DNA of 36,339 nucleotides from the IMG/VR virus record IMGVR_UViG_3300034012_000421, positions 1 to 36,339 of that record; one strand, 5' to 3'. Positions 24,505-31,011 of this stretch are shown piece after piece. Made by a program: the position numbers and the translations under genes. The notes beneath the pieces are model-generated. The model was not told where the DNA came from. It searched no databases and saw only the letters and a list, made by a program, of their open reading frames with translations. This DNA comes from a virus. The first letter of the stretch is position 1. Every line of letters starts with the position of its first letter.

Positions 24505-24682
24505 ATAGCACCCGACCAATAGCGATTTGTAATGCCTCAACCAGCTTGTCAGCGTTCTCTGGAGTTATGCAGAGATTGGCACTACCGTTTCTGACTATGA
24601 TGTTGACCCAGACATCCTCGCCTATGGTGTCAACGTAAATGCCTGTGTGCTGCTCTACACCTTCAATTTTGATTGATTCCAT
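24494..24682 (-). CDS. Small protein of unknown function
   Basis: 62 residues, alternating strands and a final helix (PENADKLVEALQIAIGRVLY). A strong AGGGGA site seven bases before the ATG supports the start. It lies after a hairpin (24699-24716) and overlaps the next gene by 11 bases. No family recognised. Confidence 0.6.
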   Translation of the reverse strand: MESIKIEGVEQHTGIYVDTIGEDVWVNIIVRNGSANLCITPENADKLVEALQIAIGRVLYAS

Positions 24683-24698
24683 GTTGTTCCCCTAGAAC

Positions 24699-24716
24699 GC
24701 CGGGGTTTCCCCCGGC
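24699..24716 (-). terminator. Perfect 7-bp GC hairpin, attenuator candidate
   Basis: GCCGGGG and CCCCGGC pair perfectly around a four-base loop, 7 bases after the 24724-25035 stop and 16 bases before the next ATG. On the minus strand it is not followed by a T run, so it may stop only part of transcription or mark an mRNA end. Its position between two genes with the same GGGGAACA-type ribosome site suggests separate control of each. Confidence 0.5.
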
Positions 24717-24723
24717 TGGTTGA

Positions 24724-25035
24724 TTATTGTTTGCCAAAGCTTTGAATGAATTGTTGAAGTTTGGCAACCTCTGATGCTGCCCATTCGTATTCTGCTTCGC
24801 CTAATTCGCCAATATACGATTCGTTGTTGAGATGGCCAGACTCAAAAAATGTTGATAAGACATATTTTGCTTCGGCAACAACTTCTTTGCGCGTATAACT
24901 TTCAAGGGTTCGCTTGTCATCATTGCTGATGTTTTCTAATGTGACTCGCAATTCGTCAATGTTAAGCGCATCGTTCCACATATTTGCGCGCTTGGTACGC
25001 TGCCTGACATTTTCATGATTGGTCAATGTTTGCAT
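24724..25035 (-). CDS. Hypothetical protein, helical
   Basis: 103 residues, starting MQTLTNHENVRQRTKRANMW. Helical and acidic (DELRVTLENISNDDKRTLES, then EYEWAASEVAKLQQFIQSFG). The ATG at 25033-25035 has AAGGGGA 7 bases upstream; an upstream in-frame start would include an improbable N-terminal 18 residues. It is the first gene after a 124-base gap holding direct repeats. Function unknown. Confidence 0.6.
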   Translation of the reverse strand: MQTLTNHENVRQRTKRANMWNDALNIDELRVTLENISNDDKRTLESYTRKEVVAEAKYVLSTFFESGHLNNESYIGELGEAEYEWAASEVAKLQQFIQSFGKQ

Positions 25036-25119
25036 TTTGTTCCCCTTAGAAATCCCGCTGTGTGCTGCGGTATGGACGTATCTTCTCAAAACTGTTTCGG
25101 AGCGTCAACAAATATATTT

Positions 25120-25149
25120 CTATGGGTAAATGTATTGCTATAGGTAAAT
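25120..25149. repeat. Two 12-base direct repeats, 18-base period
   Basis: CTATGGGTAAAT (25120-25131) and CTATAGGTAAAT (25138-25149) differ by one base, with six bases between them; CTAT follows once more. They lie in the longest gap in this part of the genome (25036-25159), upstream of the 24724-25035 gene. The minus-strand hexamer TTGACG (25108-25103) lies just after them, but no good -10 follows. A protein-binding site is plausible. Confidence 0.45.
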
Positions 25150-25159
25150 CCTATCCCTG

Positions 25160-25624
25160 CTATTTCCAAGGGTTTAGCTTCTCTTGATCCATGACGTAGG
25201 TTTCTCCATGCCCTAAGTTCTTTAGATTTTCGTCTTTGATTAGCTGACTCTTTCTCGTCCATCCGGGGAAAGTTACGCTCTTGCCATTAACGATAGCCAG
25301 CACATAGACATCTACATCGTCGTTTAGTTTGGTCGTTGCCAATAACCTACCATCTTTGTATTTGGTTGTTTTTATGTCAATCCGCTGTCCCTTGAAAAGA
25401 CAGTCGTAAGACCCTGACCTAGTTTTAGCGATTAAGTCTGGAAAGATATTGTGTAGCTTACAAAATGCGTACTCGCCAATGATCCCTGTTAAGTCTGTCT
25501 CTAGCGCAGACTGATTGCCCATTTGACGGTCTTTGGTATTGCTAGCCCTAGAAACCATATTCCTCATGGCTGCAACCATTACGCATAAATCGTAATCTTC
25601 ATCCGTTATCGTTATGGTCTTCAT
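25160..25624 (-). CDS. PD-(D/E)XK-type nuclease-like protein
   Basis: 154 residues. TGIIGEYAFCKLHN (Glu 51), RSGSYDCLFKGQRIDIKTTK (Asp 74 and Asp-Ile-Lys at 83-85) and LNDDVDVYVLAIVNGKSV form the core of a restriction-endonuclease-like fold. The start is the ATG at 25622-25624 (ATGA overlap) rather than four codons upstream. It is adjacent to a second such protein. It could process host or phage DNA; substrate unknown. Confidence 0.65.
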   Translation of the reverse strand: MKTITITDEDYDLCVMVAAMRNMVSRASNTKDRQMGNQSALETDLTGIIGEYAFCKLHNIFPDLIAKTRSGSYDCLFKGQRIDIKTTKYKDGRLLATTKLNDDVDVYVLAIVNGKSVTFPGWTRKSQLIKDENLKNLGHGETYVMDQEKLNPWK

Positions 25625-25902
25625 GGCTCCCGACAAACCTCTTTCACCGCTTTAACCGCATCGATTACGTTAGTGACAATAGCTACCTGACCTTTCCAAC
25701 TGTGATGCCATAGCACCTGATCCGGGGTCAGCTTGGCCTTATCGTCCTTCTTTATCTCCAGCAGGACGTTCTTGCCCTTGTATCCCACCAGAATGTCAGG
25801 ACAGCCTTTCCCTACGGTATGCAGATGCTCAACTTCCATCCCCAAACGTCTTAGCTCTTTGACAATTTGTGCTTGCGTTGAATCAACCCGTTTATAAACC
25901 AC
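25621..25902 (-). CDS. VRR-NUC-like PD-(D/E)XK nuclease
   Basis: 93 residues. GKGCPDILVGYKGKNVLLEI followed by KKDDKAKLTPDQVLWHHSWK carries Asp 36 and Glu 49-Ile-Lys 51, and the later helix is typical of VRR-NUC phage nucleases (often Holliday-junction or flap enzymes). I chose the GTG at 25900-25902 with GGGGAG six bases upstream; a TTG 14 codons earlier lacks this support. It overlaps the preceding gene by 11 bases. Confidence 0.72.
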   Translation of the reverse strand: MVYKRVDSTQAQIVKELRRLGMEVEHLHTVGKGCPDILVGYKGKNVLLEIKKDDKAKLTPDQVLWHHSWKGQVAIVTNVIDAVKAVKEVCREP

Positions 25903-26107
25903 GCCAATCTCCCCATTTACCTCGGTTTCCACGTTCCCACTCAATCCGGCAATCTCGCTCTAACTTATCAGCAGCTTCATCGCCCCTCTTTTGTCTGACT
26001 TTGACCAGATAGTCCATTGCCTTACCCCTGTCCTCAGTACGCCAAGCTAATATTTGACGGACTTCAGTTTGATGTCTGAATAGTTCACTACTTTTATCAA
26101 TTAACAT
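25892..26107 (-). CDS. Small phage protein of the RQ-AWRTEDR type
   Basis: 71 residues, helical and charged: EVRQILAWRTEDRGKAMDYL, then VKVRQKRGDEAADKLERD and a Trp-rich end (WERGNRGKWGDWRGL). Similar small proteins occur next to nuclease and replication genes in phages of Betaproteobacteria; function unknown. Its ATG lies in the last 11 bases of the HNH gene. Confidence 0.6.
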   Translation of the reverse strand: MLIDKSSELFRHQTEVRQILAWRTEDRGKAMDYLVKVRQKRGDEAADKLERDCRIEWERGNRGKWGDWRGL

Positions 26108-26633
26108 GATTCCAAGCCTTATTTCGCTTGATGTTTGAAATTAAAGCTCGTGAGACATTAAATTTTTTTGCCAACACATGAGATGATTCATCGCTAACCT
26201 TTATGAGTCTTGCAATTTCTTCATTTATTTTTGCGTCCGATCTTTCACTTCCTTTTTTGTTGATTGGCTTGTAATGCGTACCATGAGCCATTGCATCTCT
26301 TACGTTGTCTGATCTGGTTCCATATCTCAAATTATTTACGCAATTATTTTTTCTGCTGCCGTCTGCATGACAGACCTCTTTTCCTTCTGGCTTAACGCCA
26401 ATAAATGCTTCAGCAACAATTACATGGATAAATTTTTGAACTCTACAATCTTTTTTTCGTAGCGTTGTAAACAGATACCCATGATGGTCTGATCCTAAAA
26501 TTATTTTTTCATTAATTTTGAGTCTTACATCATTTTTCCTAACAATAATTCGCTCAAGTGACTTTAATCTTCCCAATGAAGATACTTTGTAAATTCCTTC
26601 AAATCCAACAACATCTTTCCAGATTTCATCCAT
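26097..26633 (-). CDS. HNH homing endonuclease with NUMOD4-like domain
   Basis: 178 residues. EIWKDVVGFEGIYKVSSLGR at the start is the NUMOD4 domain. The HNH part has FIHVIVAEAFIGVKPEGKEV, CHADGSRKNNCVNNLRYGTR and SDNVRDAMAHG. The end (SSHVLAKKFNVSRALISNIK) is a helix-turn-helix. The ATG at 26631-26633 has an AGGTGAT site; the GTG three codons upstream is less likely. The gene is clearly AT-richer than the helicase and nuclease genes next to it, consistent with recent insertion. Confidence 0.9.
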   Translation of the reverse strand: MDEIWKDVVGFEGIYKVSSLGRLKSLERIIVRKNDVRLKINEKIILGSDHHGYLFTTLRKKDCRVQKFIHVIVAEAFIGVKPEGKEVCHADGSRKNNCVNNLRYGTRSDNVRDAMAHGTHYKPINKKGSERSDAKINEEIARLIKVSDESSHVLAKKFNVSRALISNIKRNKAWNHVN

Positions 26634-26642
26634 GACTATCAC

Positions 26643-27641
26643 CTATGCCTGAAAACTTCCTCGGTTATCAAAGTCAATTCTCGCCCCTATCCTCTCCACA
26701 AACTGCTGACTTAGACTGTCGTACCAAAGTCCGTACCATTCCTGACCGTCACCATTCCTCTGCTTCTCGCACATTAGGAAAGTATCCGGCTGAGTCTCGT
26801 CTATCTGCTCACCCCGGTTCTTCTGGTTTTCTTTTTTCTTGTTTCTCCAAACCAAAAAGACGTTATCCACCTGATCCGAGATACTTCCAGACCCTTTAAG
26901 GTCGTTCTTGTTCGGCTGTGTCTCGTCCGACTGCTGCTTGCGGATATGGTGGACTAGATGAATATGGACGTTATGATCCCTAGCCAATGCCGTTAGCTCG
27001 TCGATAAACGATTTCTGACCGTTGAAGTCATCCTCGTTCTTGACGCACTTCATCAGGCTGTCGATAACGATATGCTTGACCTTTAGCTCAACAGCGCAGT
27101 ATCTCGACATAGCAATCACCTTCTCCGGTGACGTAGTTCCCTGCTGGTCGTAAAGATACATCTTGTCGGATAGAAACTTGTCCATCCGGTCAACCATCTT
27201 CGTGATAAATCCTGCCCTGTCATGCGTCAACGGATCATCCAGAGATTCCCCGGAGAACTGTCTCAGCATCCTCTGTAGCGTCCTCTCAGGCTTCATCTCA
27301 AACGATGCTATGCAGACTGATTGACCCTGCTTGACCAGACTCAACGCTATCTGACCCGTGATGAGCGACTTACCACCACCGTTAGAACCAGCGTATACAG
27401 TTACCTCACCCTCACGATAGGCAAAGGAATCATGTGTCTTAGTCCAAGGCATAACGACTTTCTTCTCTACCGTTTCCGACAGGTAAGCATCTTTGATGGA
27501 ATCTAGCCAGTCAGAAGCCTTCTTGACCCGTATCGTTACGTCGTTGGAATGTAGATACTTCTCAACGTCAATACTCTCTGACTTTAGGATTCGAGCCTTC
27601 CTAGCCTCGTCTAGTTCTATTGCCCGTGATTCAAGACTCAT
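26643..27641 (-). CDS. DnaB-like replicative helicase (C-terminal type)
   Basis: 332 residues. It has a Walker A AGSNGGGKS (84-92), SFEMKPERTLQRML (113-126, the catalytic Glu), Walker B VKHIVIDSLMK (188-198), the LVHHIRKQ sensor region and GSGSISDQVDNVFLVWR for subunit contacts. The N-terminal domain of DnaB is reduced to about 60 residues. It unwinds DNA at the fork; the partner is probably the zinc-finger protein encoded next to it. AGGGGAAACT precedes the ATG. Confidence 0.85.
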   Translation of the reverse strand: MSLESRAIELDEARKARILKSESIDVEKYLHSNDVTIRVKKASDWLDSIKDAYLSETVEKKVVMPWTKTHDSFAYREGEVTVYAGSNGGGKSLITGQIALSLVKQGQSVCIASFEMKPERTLQRMLRQFSGESLDDPLTHDRAGFITKMVDRMDKFLSDKMYLYDQQGTTSPEKVIAMSRYCAVELKVKHIVIDSLMKCVKNEDDFNGQKSFIDELTALARDHNVHIHLVHHIRKQQSDETQPNKNDLKGSGSISDQVDNVFLVWRNKKKENQKNRGEQIDETQPDTFLMCEKQRNGDGQEWYGLWYDSLSQQFVERIGARIDFDNRGSFQA

Positions 27642-27649
27642 AGTTTCCC

Positions 27650-28078
27650 CTAGTTAATGTAACTAACAGCTTCGTTGATTCTGGATACAGCCGTTTTAAG
27701 CCGTTTTCTGTCTACTTCCGATACCTGCCTACCCTCGCTCAAATCAAACGCCGCTACGGACGTTAGAAGTGCCTCAAATTGGATTATTTTCAGCAAGTCT
27801 GATGCGTAAAACGGTCTTCGGACTGGTTTATTAAAATGTTTTTCCTTGAGGGAACTTAGATTGTTGTCGTTAGGAAATAGGTCTGTCAAGTCCATTCCTA
27901 CCGCTTCAACGACTTGTTGCGCTGAACATCCGGCAAAGCACTTGAGCAGGATTCGACCATCATCAGTCTCCGTTATGGCAAGGCTTGGCGATCTATCAAC
28001 GTGAGCAGGACAGCAAGCTACCCACCTACCTTTTGAGCCTTTAACCTTTTCCAGCTTGTTTAGTAAATCGCCAATCAT
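27650..28078 (-). CDS. Primase-type CHC2 zinc-finger protein without a catalytic domain
   Basis: 142 residues. GRWVACCPAHVDRSPSLAIT followed by DGRILLKCFAGCSAQQVVEA is the CHC2 zinc finger of DnaG or T7 gp4-type primases, with Cys 23, His 26, Cys 47 and Cys 51. The rest is a helical C-terminal part with no TOPRIM or other primase catalytic motif. It may recognise the priming site and work with the host primase, or act only in helicase loading. ATGA overlap with the initiator gene. Confidence 0.75.
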   Translation of the reverse strand: MIGDLLNKLEKVKGSKGRWVACCPAHVDRSPSLAITETDDGRILLKCFAGCSAQQVVEAVGMDLTDLFPNDNNLSSLKEKHFNKPVRRPFYASDLLKIIQFEALLTSVAAFDLSEGRQVSEVDRKRLKTAVSRINEAVSYIN

Positions 28079-28797
28079 AGAACTCGTCTCCCCATAGAAA
28101 CATTGACGTTAGGTACGACCTCATCTTTCCATCGTTTGCCATTGAGCCATGTTGACGCATGAGGAACGTATTGAACATCTTTGGTAAGCAATCCTTGTTC
28201 ACGTACAGCATTTATCAACATAGAAACAAATGTTTCATCGACTTTTAATTTCTTAAATGCTTTCCAACCGGCTTCTTTAGCTTTCTTGTTTGGATAGACA
28301 TTCCAGAATTTCAAAAAATGATCGTTATATTCTTCTTTTGAAGATGAAGATGAAGATGAAGATGAAGATGAAGATGAAGATGAAGGGGTTGGATTTTGCT
28401 TAACCTCTTGGATAACCTTAAGGTTAACCTTATCACCATTTATTAGTGCTGGATTTCCACCGAGTTTTCCACCTAAAGCTCTGATTTGTCTAAGGCTTTC
28501 ATCCCGGATCATCCTACGGCTGCATATAGTCCCATCTTCAGTAAGGTCATAGACACCTGCATGATGTAGCTCTTTTAGCCAACCTTCGACAACCTCTAAG
28601 GTTTCCCCAACCATACGGGCAAGGTTTACTGGATGGATAACCTTATCCCCAACCTTAAGATGTCCGTAAGGATTACCTTCGTGCATGAAACAGATCATGT
28701 CTATCCATAGACCTCTGGCTCCTGTTGAGCATGACCTTAGTGCCGTATCCCTCAGCCAATCGGAGGGATAGAACTGGAATGATGGACGTTTAGGCAT
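28075..28797 (-). CDS. Replisome organiser / initiation protein with poly-serine linker
   Basis: 240 residues. The N-terminal winged-helix-like part (FQFYPSDWLRDTALRSCSTG, then ARGLWIDMICFMHEG, LARMVGETLEVVEGWL) resembles phage replication initiators (DUF1376-type). Next come 15 serines in a row and a C-terminal domain (FWNVYPNKKAKEAGWKAFKK, then VPHASTWLNGKRWKDE) like that of phage DnaD or helicase-loader proteins. The poly-serine stretch is coded by a six-base repeat. It likely binds the origin and brings in the helicase encoded downstream. Confidence 0.72.
   Translation of the reverse strand: MPKRPSFQFYPSDWLRDTALRSCSTGARGLWIDMICFMHEGNPYGHLKVGDKVIHPVNLARMVGETLEVVEGWLKELHHAGVYDLTEDGTICSRRMIRDESLRQIRALGGKLGGNPALINGDKVNLKVIQEVKQNPTPSSSSSSSSSSSSSSSKEEYNDHFLKFWNVYPNKKAKEAGWKAFKKLKVDETFVSMLINAVREQGLLTKDVQYVPHASTWLNGKRWKDEVVPNVNVSMGRRVL
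28339..28385 (-). repeat. Hexanucleotide microsatellite (GAAGAT on the plus strand, about 7.7 copies)
   Basis: The plus strand reads GAAGAT seven times from 28340 and then GAAG. On the coding strand it gives alternating TCA and TCT codons, so 15 serines. Length changes by one unit would add or remove two serines without breaking the frame. It lies inside the initiator gene, where an origin could also lie. Confidence 0.85.
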
Positions 28798-29005
28798 TTG
28801 GAGGCTCCTGAATCAGCCCCTCGTTCCAATCGTTGACCATTTCATCGTGGAAATCTTCAATCAATTGCTTAACGTGATAAGCCTGTCCGGGAGTCAAAAC
28901 TACAGTTACTTCCTTGCCAAATTCAAAACTATCTTGCTTTAACACTAAGCAACCTACGTCGCTGATGTAAACCTCTAATCCTTCTGATCCACGAAATTTC
29001 AACAT
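28790..29005 (-). CDS. Small acidic protein at the head of the replication operon
   Basis: 71 residues, starting MLKFRGSEGLEVYISDVGCL, with a late helix (PGQAYHVKQLIEDFHDEMVN). The ATG at 29003-29005 follows a GGA-type site; a TTG four codons upstream is the alternative. It is the first gene after the structured RNA at 29019-29099 and overlaps the initiator start by 8 bases. Function unknown. Confidence 0.6.
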   Translation of the reverse strand: MLKFRGSEGLEVYISDVGCLVLKQDSFEFGKEVTVVLTPGQAYHVKQLIEDFHDEMVNDWNEGLIQEPPNA

Positions 29006-29018
29006 AGCTTTTTCCAAT

Positions 29019-29099
29019 AAAAAAAGCCCTAGGAGAGACTCTCACCGATTAAGGTGTTGGCAGACTGGTAGGTAACCAGCAGAGTCCCTTCTAGGGCTT
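29019..29099 (-). ncRNA. Structured leader RNA ending in seven Us (attenuator or small RNA)
   Basis: On the minus strand, AAGCCCUAG (29099-29091) pairs with CUAGGGCUU (29032-29024) over 9 bp. One mismatch later AGGGACUCU (29089-29081) pairs with AGAGUCUCU (29042-29034) over 9 bp with one G-U. Two hairpins lie inside: CUGG-UUACCUA-CCAG (29079-29065) and CACC-UUAAUC-GGUG (29056-29043). The result is a three-way junction followed by seven Us, 14 bases before the first replication gene's ATG. It could stop transcription conditionally before the replication operon or be a stable small RNA. Confidence 0.6.
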
Positions 29100-29131
29100 A
29101 CCTGTTATCGCGCTGCCAAGCACGAGTAAAA

Positions 29132-29308
29132 CTATACCTTGATCTCTCTTAACTGGCAAATCTTACAAACATTGTGTTCCTTGAACTGTCCTGCTGATCT
29201 GGACTTTTTACAGCCGTAGCAATAACGTAGGCCAAATTGGTATTGCTTAGTCGTTCCAGTTTTGTCGCTTGACGTTGGAGCTAAGGATTTTGAAGGTTCT
29301 TCTTTCAA
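29132..29308 (-). CDS. Small zinc-finger protein, start uncertain
   Basis: 58 residues from a TTG at 29306-29308 with GAGG eight bases upstream. The end, YCYGCKKSRSAGQF and NVCKICQLREIKV, carries two Cys-x-x-Cys pairs 14 residues apart. It overlaps the gene at 29247-29405 by 62 bases in another frame, so one of the two may start elsewhere. It is not a strong match to any family I know. Confidence 0.45.
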   Translation of the reverse strand: MKEEPSKSLAPTSSDKTGTTKQYQFGLRYCYGCKKSRSAGQFKEHNVCKICQLREIKV

Positions 29309-29405
29309 CTGGCTGTCCTCTAGGCGTTGTCTTTCTAGGCTCTGGGTACTTATCGAGCTTCGGCTGAGTTTCTTTCAGTTTTTGCAATGTTTTCTCGTAT
29401 TTCAT
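29247..29405 (-). CDS. Small basic protein in the early leader
   Basis: 52 residues, starting MKYEKTLQKLKETQPKLDKY and ending KILSSNVKRQNWND, with many Lys, Arg and Pro. It is the first ORF on the minus strand after the divergent control region. No good ribosome site is visible before the ATG, so translation is uncertain. Function unknown. Confidence 0.45.
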   Translation of the reverse strand: MKYEKTLQKLKETQPKLDKYPEPRKTTPRGQPVERRTFKILSSNVKRQNWND

Positions 29406-29532
29406 TATCGCAGAATGTTGATGGTTGGTAATAGAACTTCGCTATTGATTTCTATTTCTTTATAGAAAATATTTCACAATTACCTGTTAATCTGTGGCAC
29501 TATTTCGTGGCGGTAACTACTAGGGGATAAAT
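29406..29532. promoter_or_regulatory. Divergent promoter/operator region
   Basis: This 127-base gap separates the two outward-facing early blocks. TTTCTAT (29449-29455) and ATAGAAA (29462-29468) form a perfect 7-bp inverted repeat with six bases between, the right size for a small repressor dimer. For the plus strand, TTGATT (29445-29450) and AATATT (29468-29473) are 17 bases apart, a moderate sigma-70 promoter; for the minus strand a TATAAA (29464-29459) lies inside the palindrome. The palindrome may thus control both directions. Confidence 0.4.
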
Positions 29533-29862
29533 ATGAACGCACAAGAATTCGAGCAGTTCCTACTTTACGAGTTGTTAGAAGGCCATCCAGACGATGTACT
29601 TTGCCACATGACAGCCGCTGATATTGGTGAAGAATTCTCGCAGATGTTATGGGTTTGGTCGCAGCATCATCAAAATCCTATCCAACTTAGGGACAACCTG
29701 CAACGGTTCATTATCGGAATGATTAACCGCACCGTTAAGGAAAAGAATTTACCGGAGTACGAGGAGACTGAAGAAGATCGTTACTTTGACCGTGAAGATC
29801 GACTCTACCAAGAACGTAAAGACCGTGAAGCCGAAGACCACTTTAAGGGGAAAGAAGCATGA
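29533..29862 (+). CDS. Acidic protein at the start of the plus-strand block
   Basis: 109 residues with an AGGGGATAAAT site before the ATG. The first half is helical with a Trp/His patch (MLWVWSQHHQNPIQLRDNLQ). The end is highly charged (EETEEDRYFDREDRLYQERK), probably a coiled helix. It is the first gene of the plus-strand operon, so early expression is likely. No family is recognised. Confidence 0.6.
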   Translation: MNAQEFEQFLLYELLEGHPDDVLCHMTAADIGEEFSQMLWVWSQHHQNPIQLRDNLQRFIIGMINRTVKEKNLPEYEETEEDRYFDREDRLYQERKDREAEDHFKGKEA

Positions 29863-29969
29863 ACAAACTATTCAGAGCAGACGATAAGCTAGCTGACTTC
29901 ATTGACCGCCATTCTGGTAAAGTCATCTTTCTAATGTTTCTCCTAGCGTTACTCTTGGACAGCCTATGA
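29859..29969 (+). CDS. Tiny single-pass membrane protein
   Basis: 36 residues. A charged N-terminus (MNKLFRADDKLADFIDRHSG) leads into KVIFLMFLLALLLDSL, a likely membrane helix. Both ends overlap neighbours as ATGA. Its small size and early position suggest interference with a host membrane process, but function is unknown. Confidence 0.55.
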   Translation: MNKLFRADDKLADFIDRHSGKVIFLMFLLALLLDSL

Positions 29970-30136
29970 CATCAATCCTAGACCCTTCATTCAAATATGT
30001 CCCGTCTGGCAAAACAAACATTCGTAAAACTTTTGACCGTATTCGCAAAGAGCAAAAGGAGGCTGCAAAGATACAAGCTACTAAGGAAGCACAACCTAAC
30101 AATATCATCTTCAATAAGAAATTCGCTAAAGGATAA
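29966..30136 (+). CDS. Small basic protein
   Basis: 56 residues, starting MTSILDPSFKYVPSGKTNIR, then a Lys/Glu-rich helix (FDRIRKEQKEAAKIQATKEA). ATGA overlap with the membrane protein gene. The PSFKYVPS(G/H)xTN(I/V)R(K/E)TF pattern occurs at the start of small phage proteins near recombination genes. Function unknown. Confidence 0.58.
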   Translation: MTSILDPSFKYVPSGKTNIRKTFDRIRKEQKEAAKIQATKEAQPNNIIFNKKFAKG

Positions 30137-30139
30137 ATA

Positions 30140-30760
30140 ATGGATACCAAGGTTTATGAGAAGCTACAGCAAGCTAGAGTCAAGCTCCAGAACGTAGAAC
30201 TCAAGAAGTCAGGACACAATAAGTTCGCAGGTTATCGGTACTTTGAACTCACCGACTTCCTGCCTACCGTCAACTCAATATTCAATGAACTCGGACTGTG
30301 CCATACGCTAGAGTTCACCAGCGACCTAGCAACCATGCAGGTTATTGATACAGTTAATGGTGGAATTGCTAAGTTCACTTGCCCTATGGCTTCTGCTCAA
30401 CTCAAGGGATGCCATGAAGTCCAGAATCTAGGTGCATCGATTACCTACATTACTCGGTATCTACTGGTAATGGCTCTGGCAATCTGTGAGCATGACGCAC
30501 TAGACGCTACCACAGGCTCAGAGGAACCTAAGTCCGCTAAACCGATTACTAAGTCCGTATTCGATACGTTAGACGAACAATCTCAAGATGAGATTCGTAG
30601 CTACGCAGCAGACATTATCCTCATGATTCACAAGGATCAGGTAGCAGAGGCTGTGGAGTACATCAATTCGCTGGAACTAGACGCAGATTGGAAAACTGCA
30701 CTCTGGAGCCAGTTGGATAGCAAGCAACGATCAGCAATCAAGAAATTTACTAAAGGATAA
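30140..30760 (+). CDS. erf: Erf-family single-strand annealing protein
   Basis: 206 residues. KLQNVELKKSGHNKFAGYRY followed by FELTDFLPTVNSIFNELGLC is the signature of the ERF superfamily; GASITYITRYLLVMALAICE is the usual central helix. The protein anneals complementary single strands during phage recombination and genome circularisation. It is followed directly by an SSB-like gene, a common pairing. The C-terminal 70 residues are helical and less conserved. Confidence 0.85.
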   Translation: MDTKVYEKLQQARVKLQNVELKKSGHNKFAGYRYFELTDFLPTVNSIFNELGLCHTLEFTSDLATMQVIDTVNGGIAKFTCPMASAQLKGCHEVQNLGASITYITRYLLVMALAICEHDALDATTGSEEPKSAKPITKSVFDTLDEQSQDEIRSYAADIILMIHKDQVAEAVEYINSLELDADWKTALWSQLDSKQRSAIKKFTKG

Positions 30761-30762
30761 TC

Positions 30763-31002
30763 ATGGAATACGACAACACTAATCGCGGTATGTTGGGTCG
30801 CAACACTAACAAGCAGTCTGACAAGCACCCGGACTATAGCGGAACGATCAACATCGATGGCAAGGATTACTGGCTCTCTGGCTGGCTTAAGGAGGGCAAG
30901 AACGGTAAGTTTTTCTCTCTAGCGGTTAAGGAGAAAGAAACTAAAAAGCCAGCAAAGAAGGTTGAGTTTCAAGACGATGATCTTAGTGATGCGCCATTTT
31001 GA
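30763..31002 (+). CDS. Small SSB-like OB-fold protein
   Basis: 79 residues. HPDYSGTINIDGKDYWLSGW, then LKEGKNGKFFSLAVKEKETK, gives four or five short strands of an OB-like barrel. The tail VEFQDDDLSDAPF copies the acidic, Phe-ending tip by which SSB contacts partner proteins (compare the DDDIPF of SSB). It lies three bases after erf. It may coat single strands or displace host SSB partners. Confidence 0.6.
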   Translation: MEYDNTNRGMLGRNTNKQSDKHPDYSGTINIDGKDYWLSGWLKEGKNGKFFSLAVKEKETKKPAKKVEFQDDDLSDAPF

Positions 31003-31011
31003 GGAGGAGTC

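Noticed and set aside
25079-25108. A sigma-70 promoter from TTGACG after the direct repeats
   Set aside because: No -10 with more than three matches at 16-18 base spacing; the -35-like hexamer alone is not enough.
29024-29099. A tRNA gene, because the outer arms are about 75 bases apart
   Set aside because: No T-arm motif, no anticodon arm and no CCA-type end fit on either strand; the seven Us and helix layout fit a leader RNA instead.
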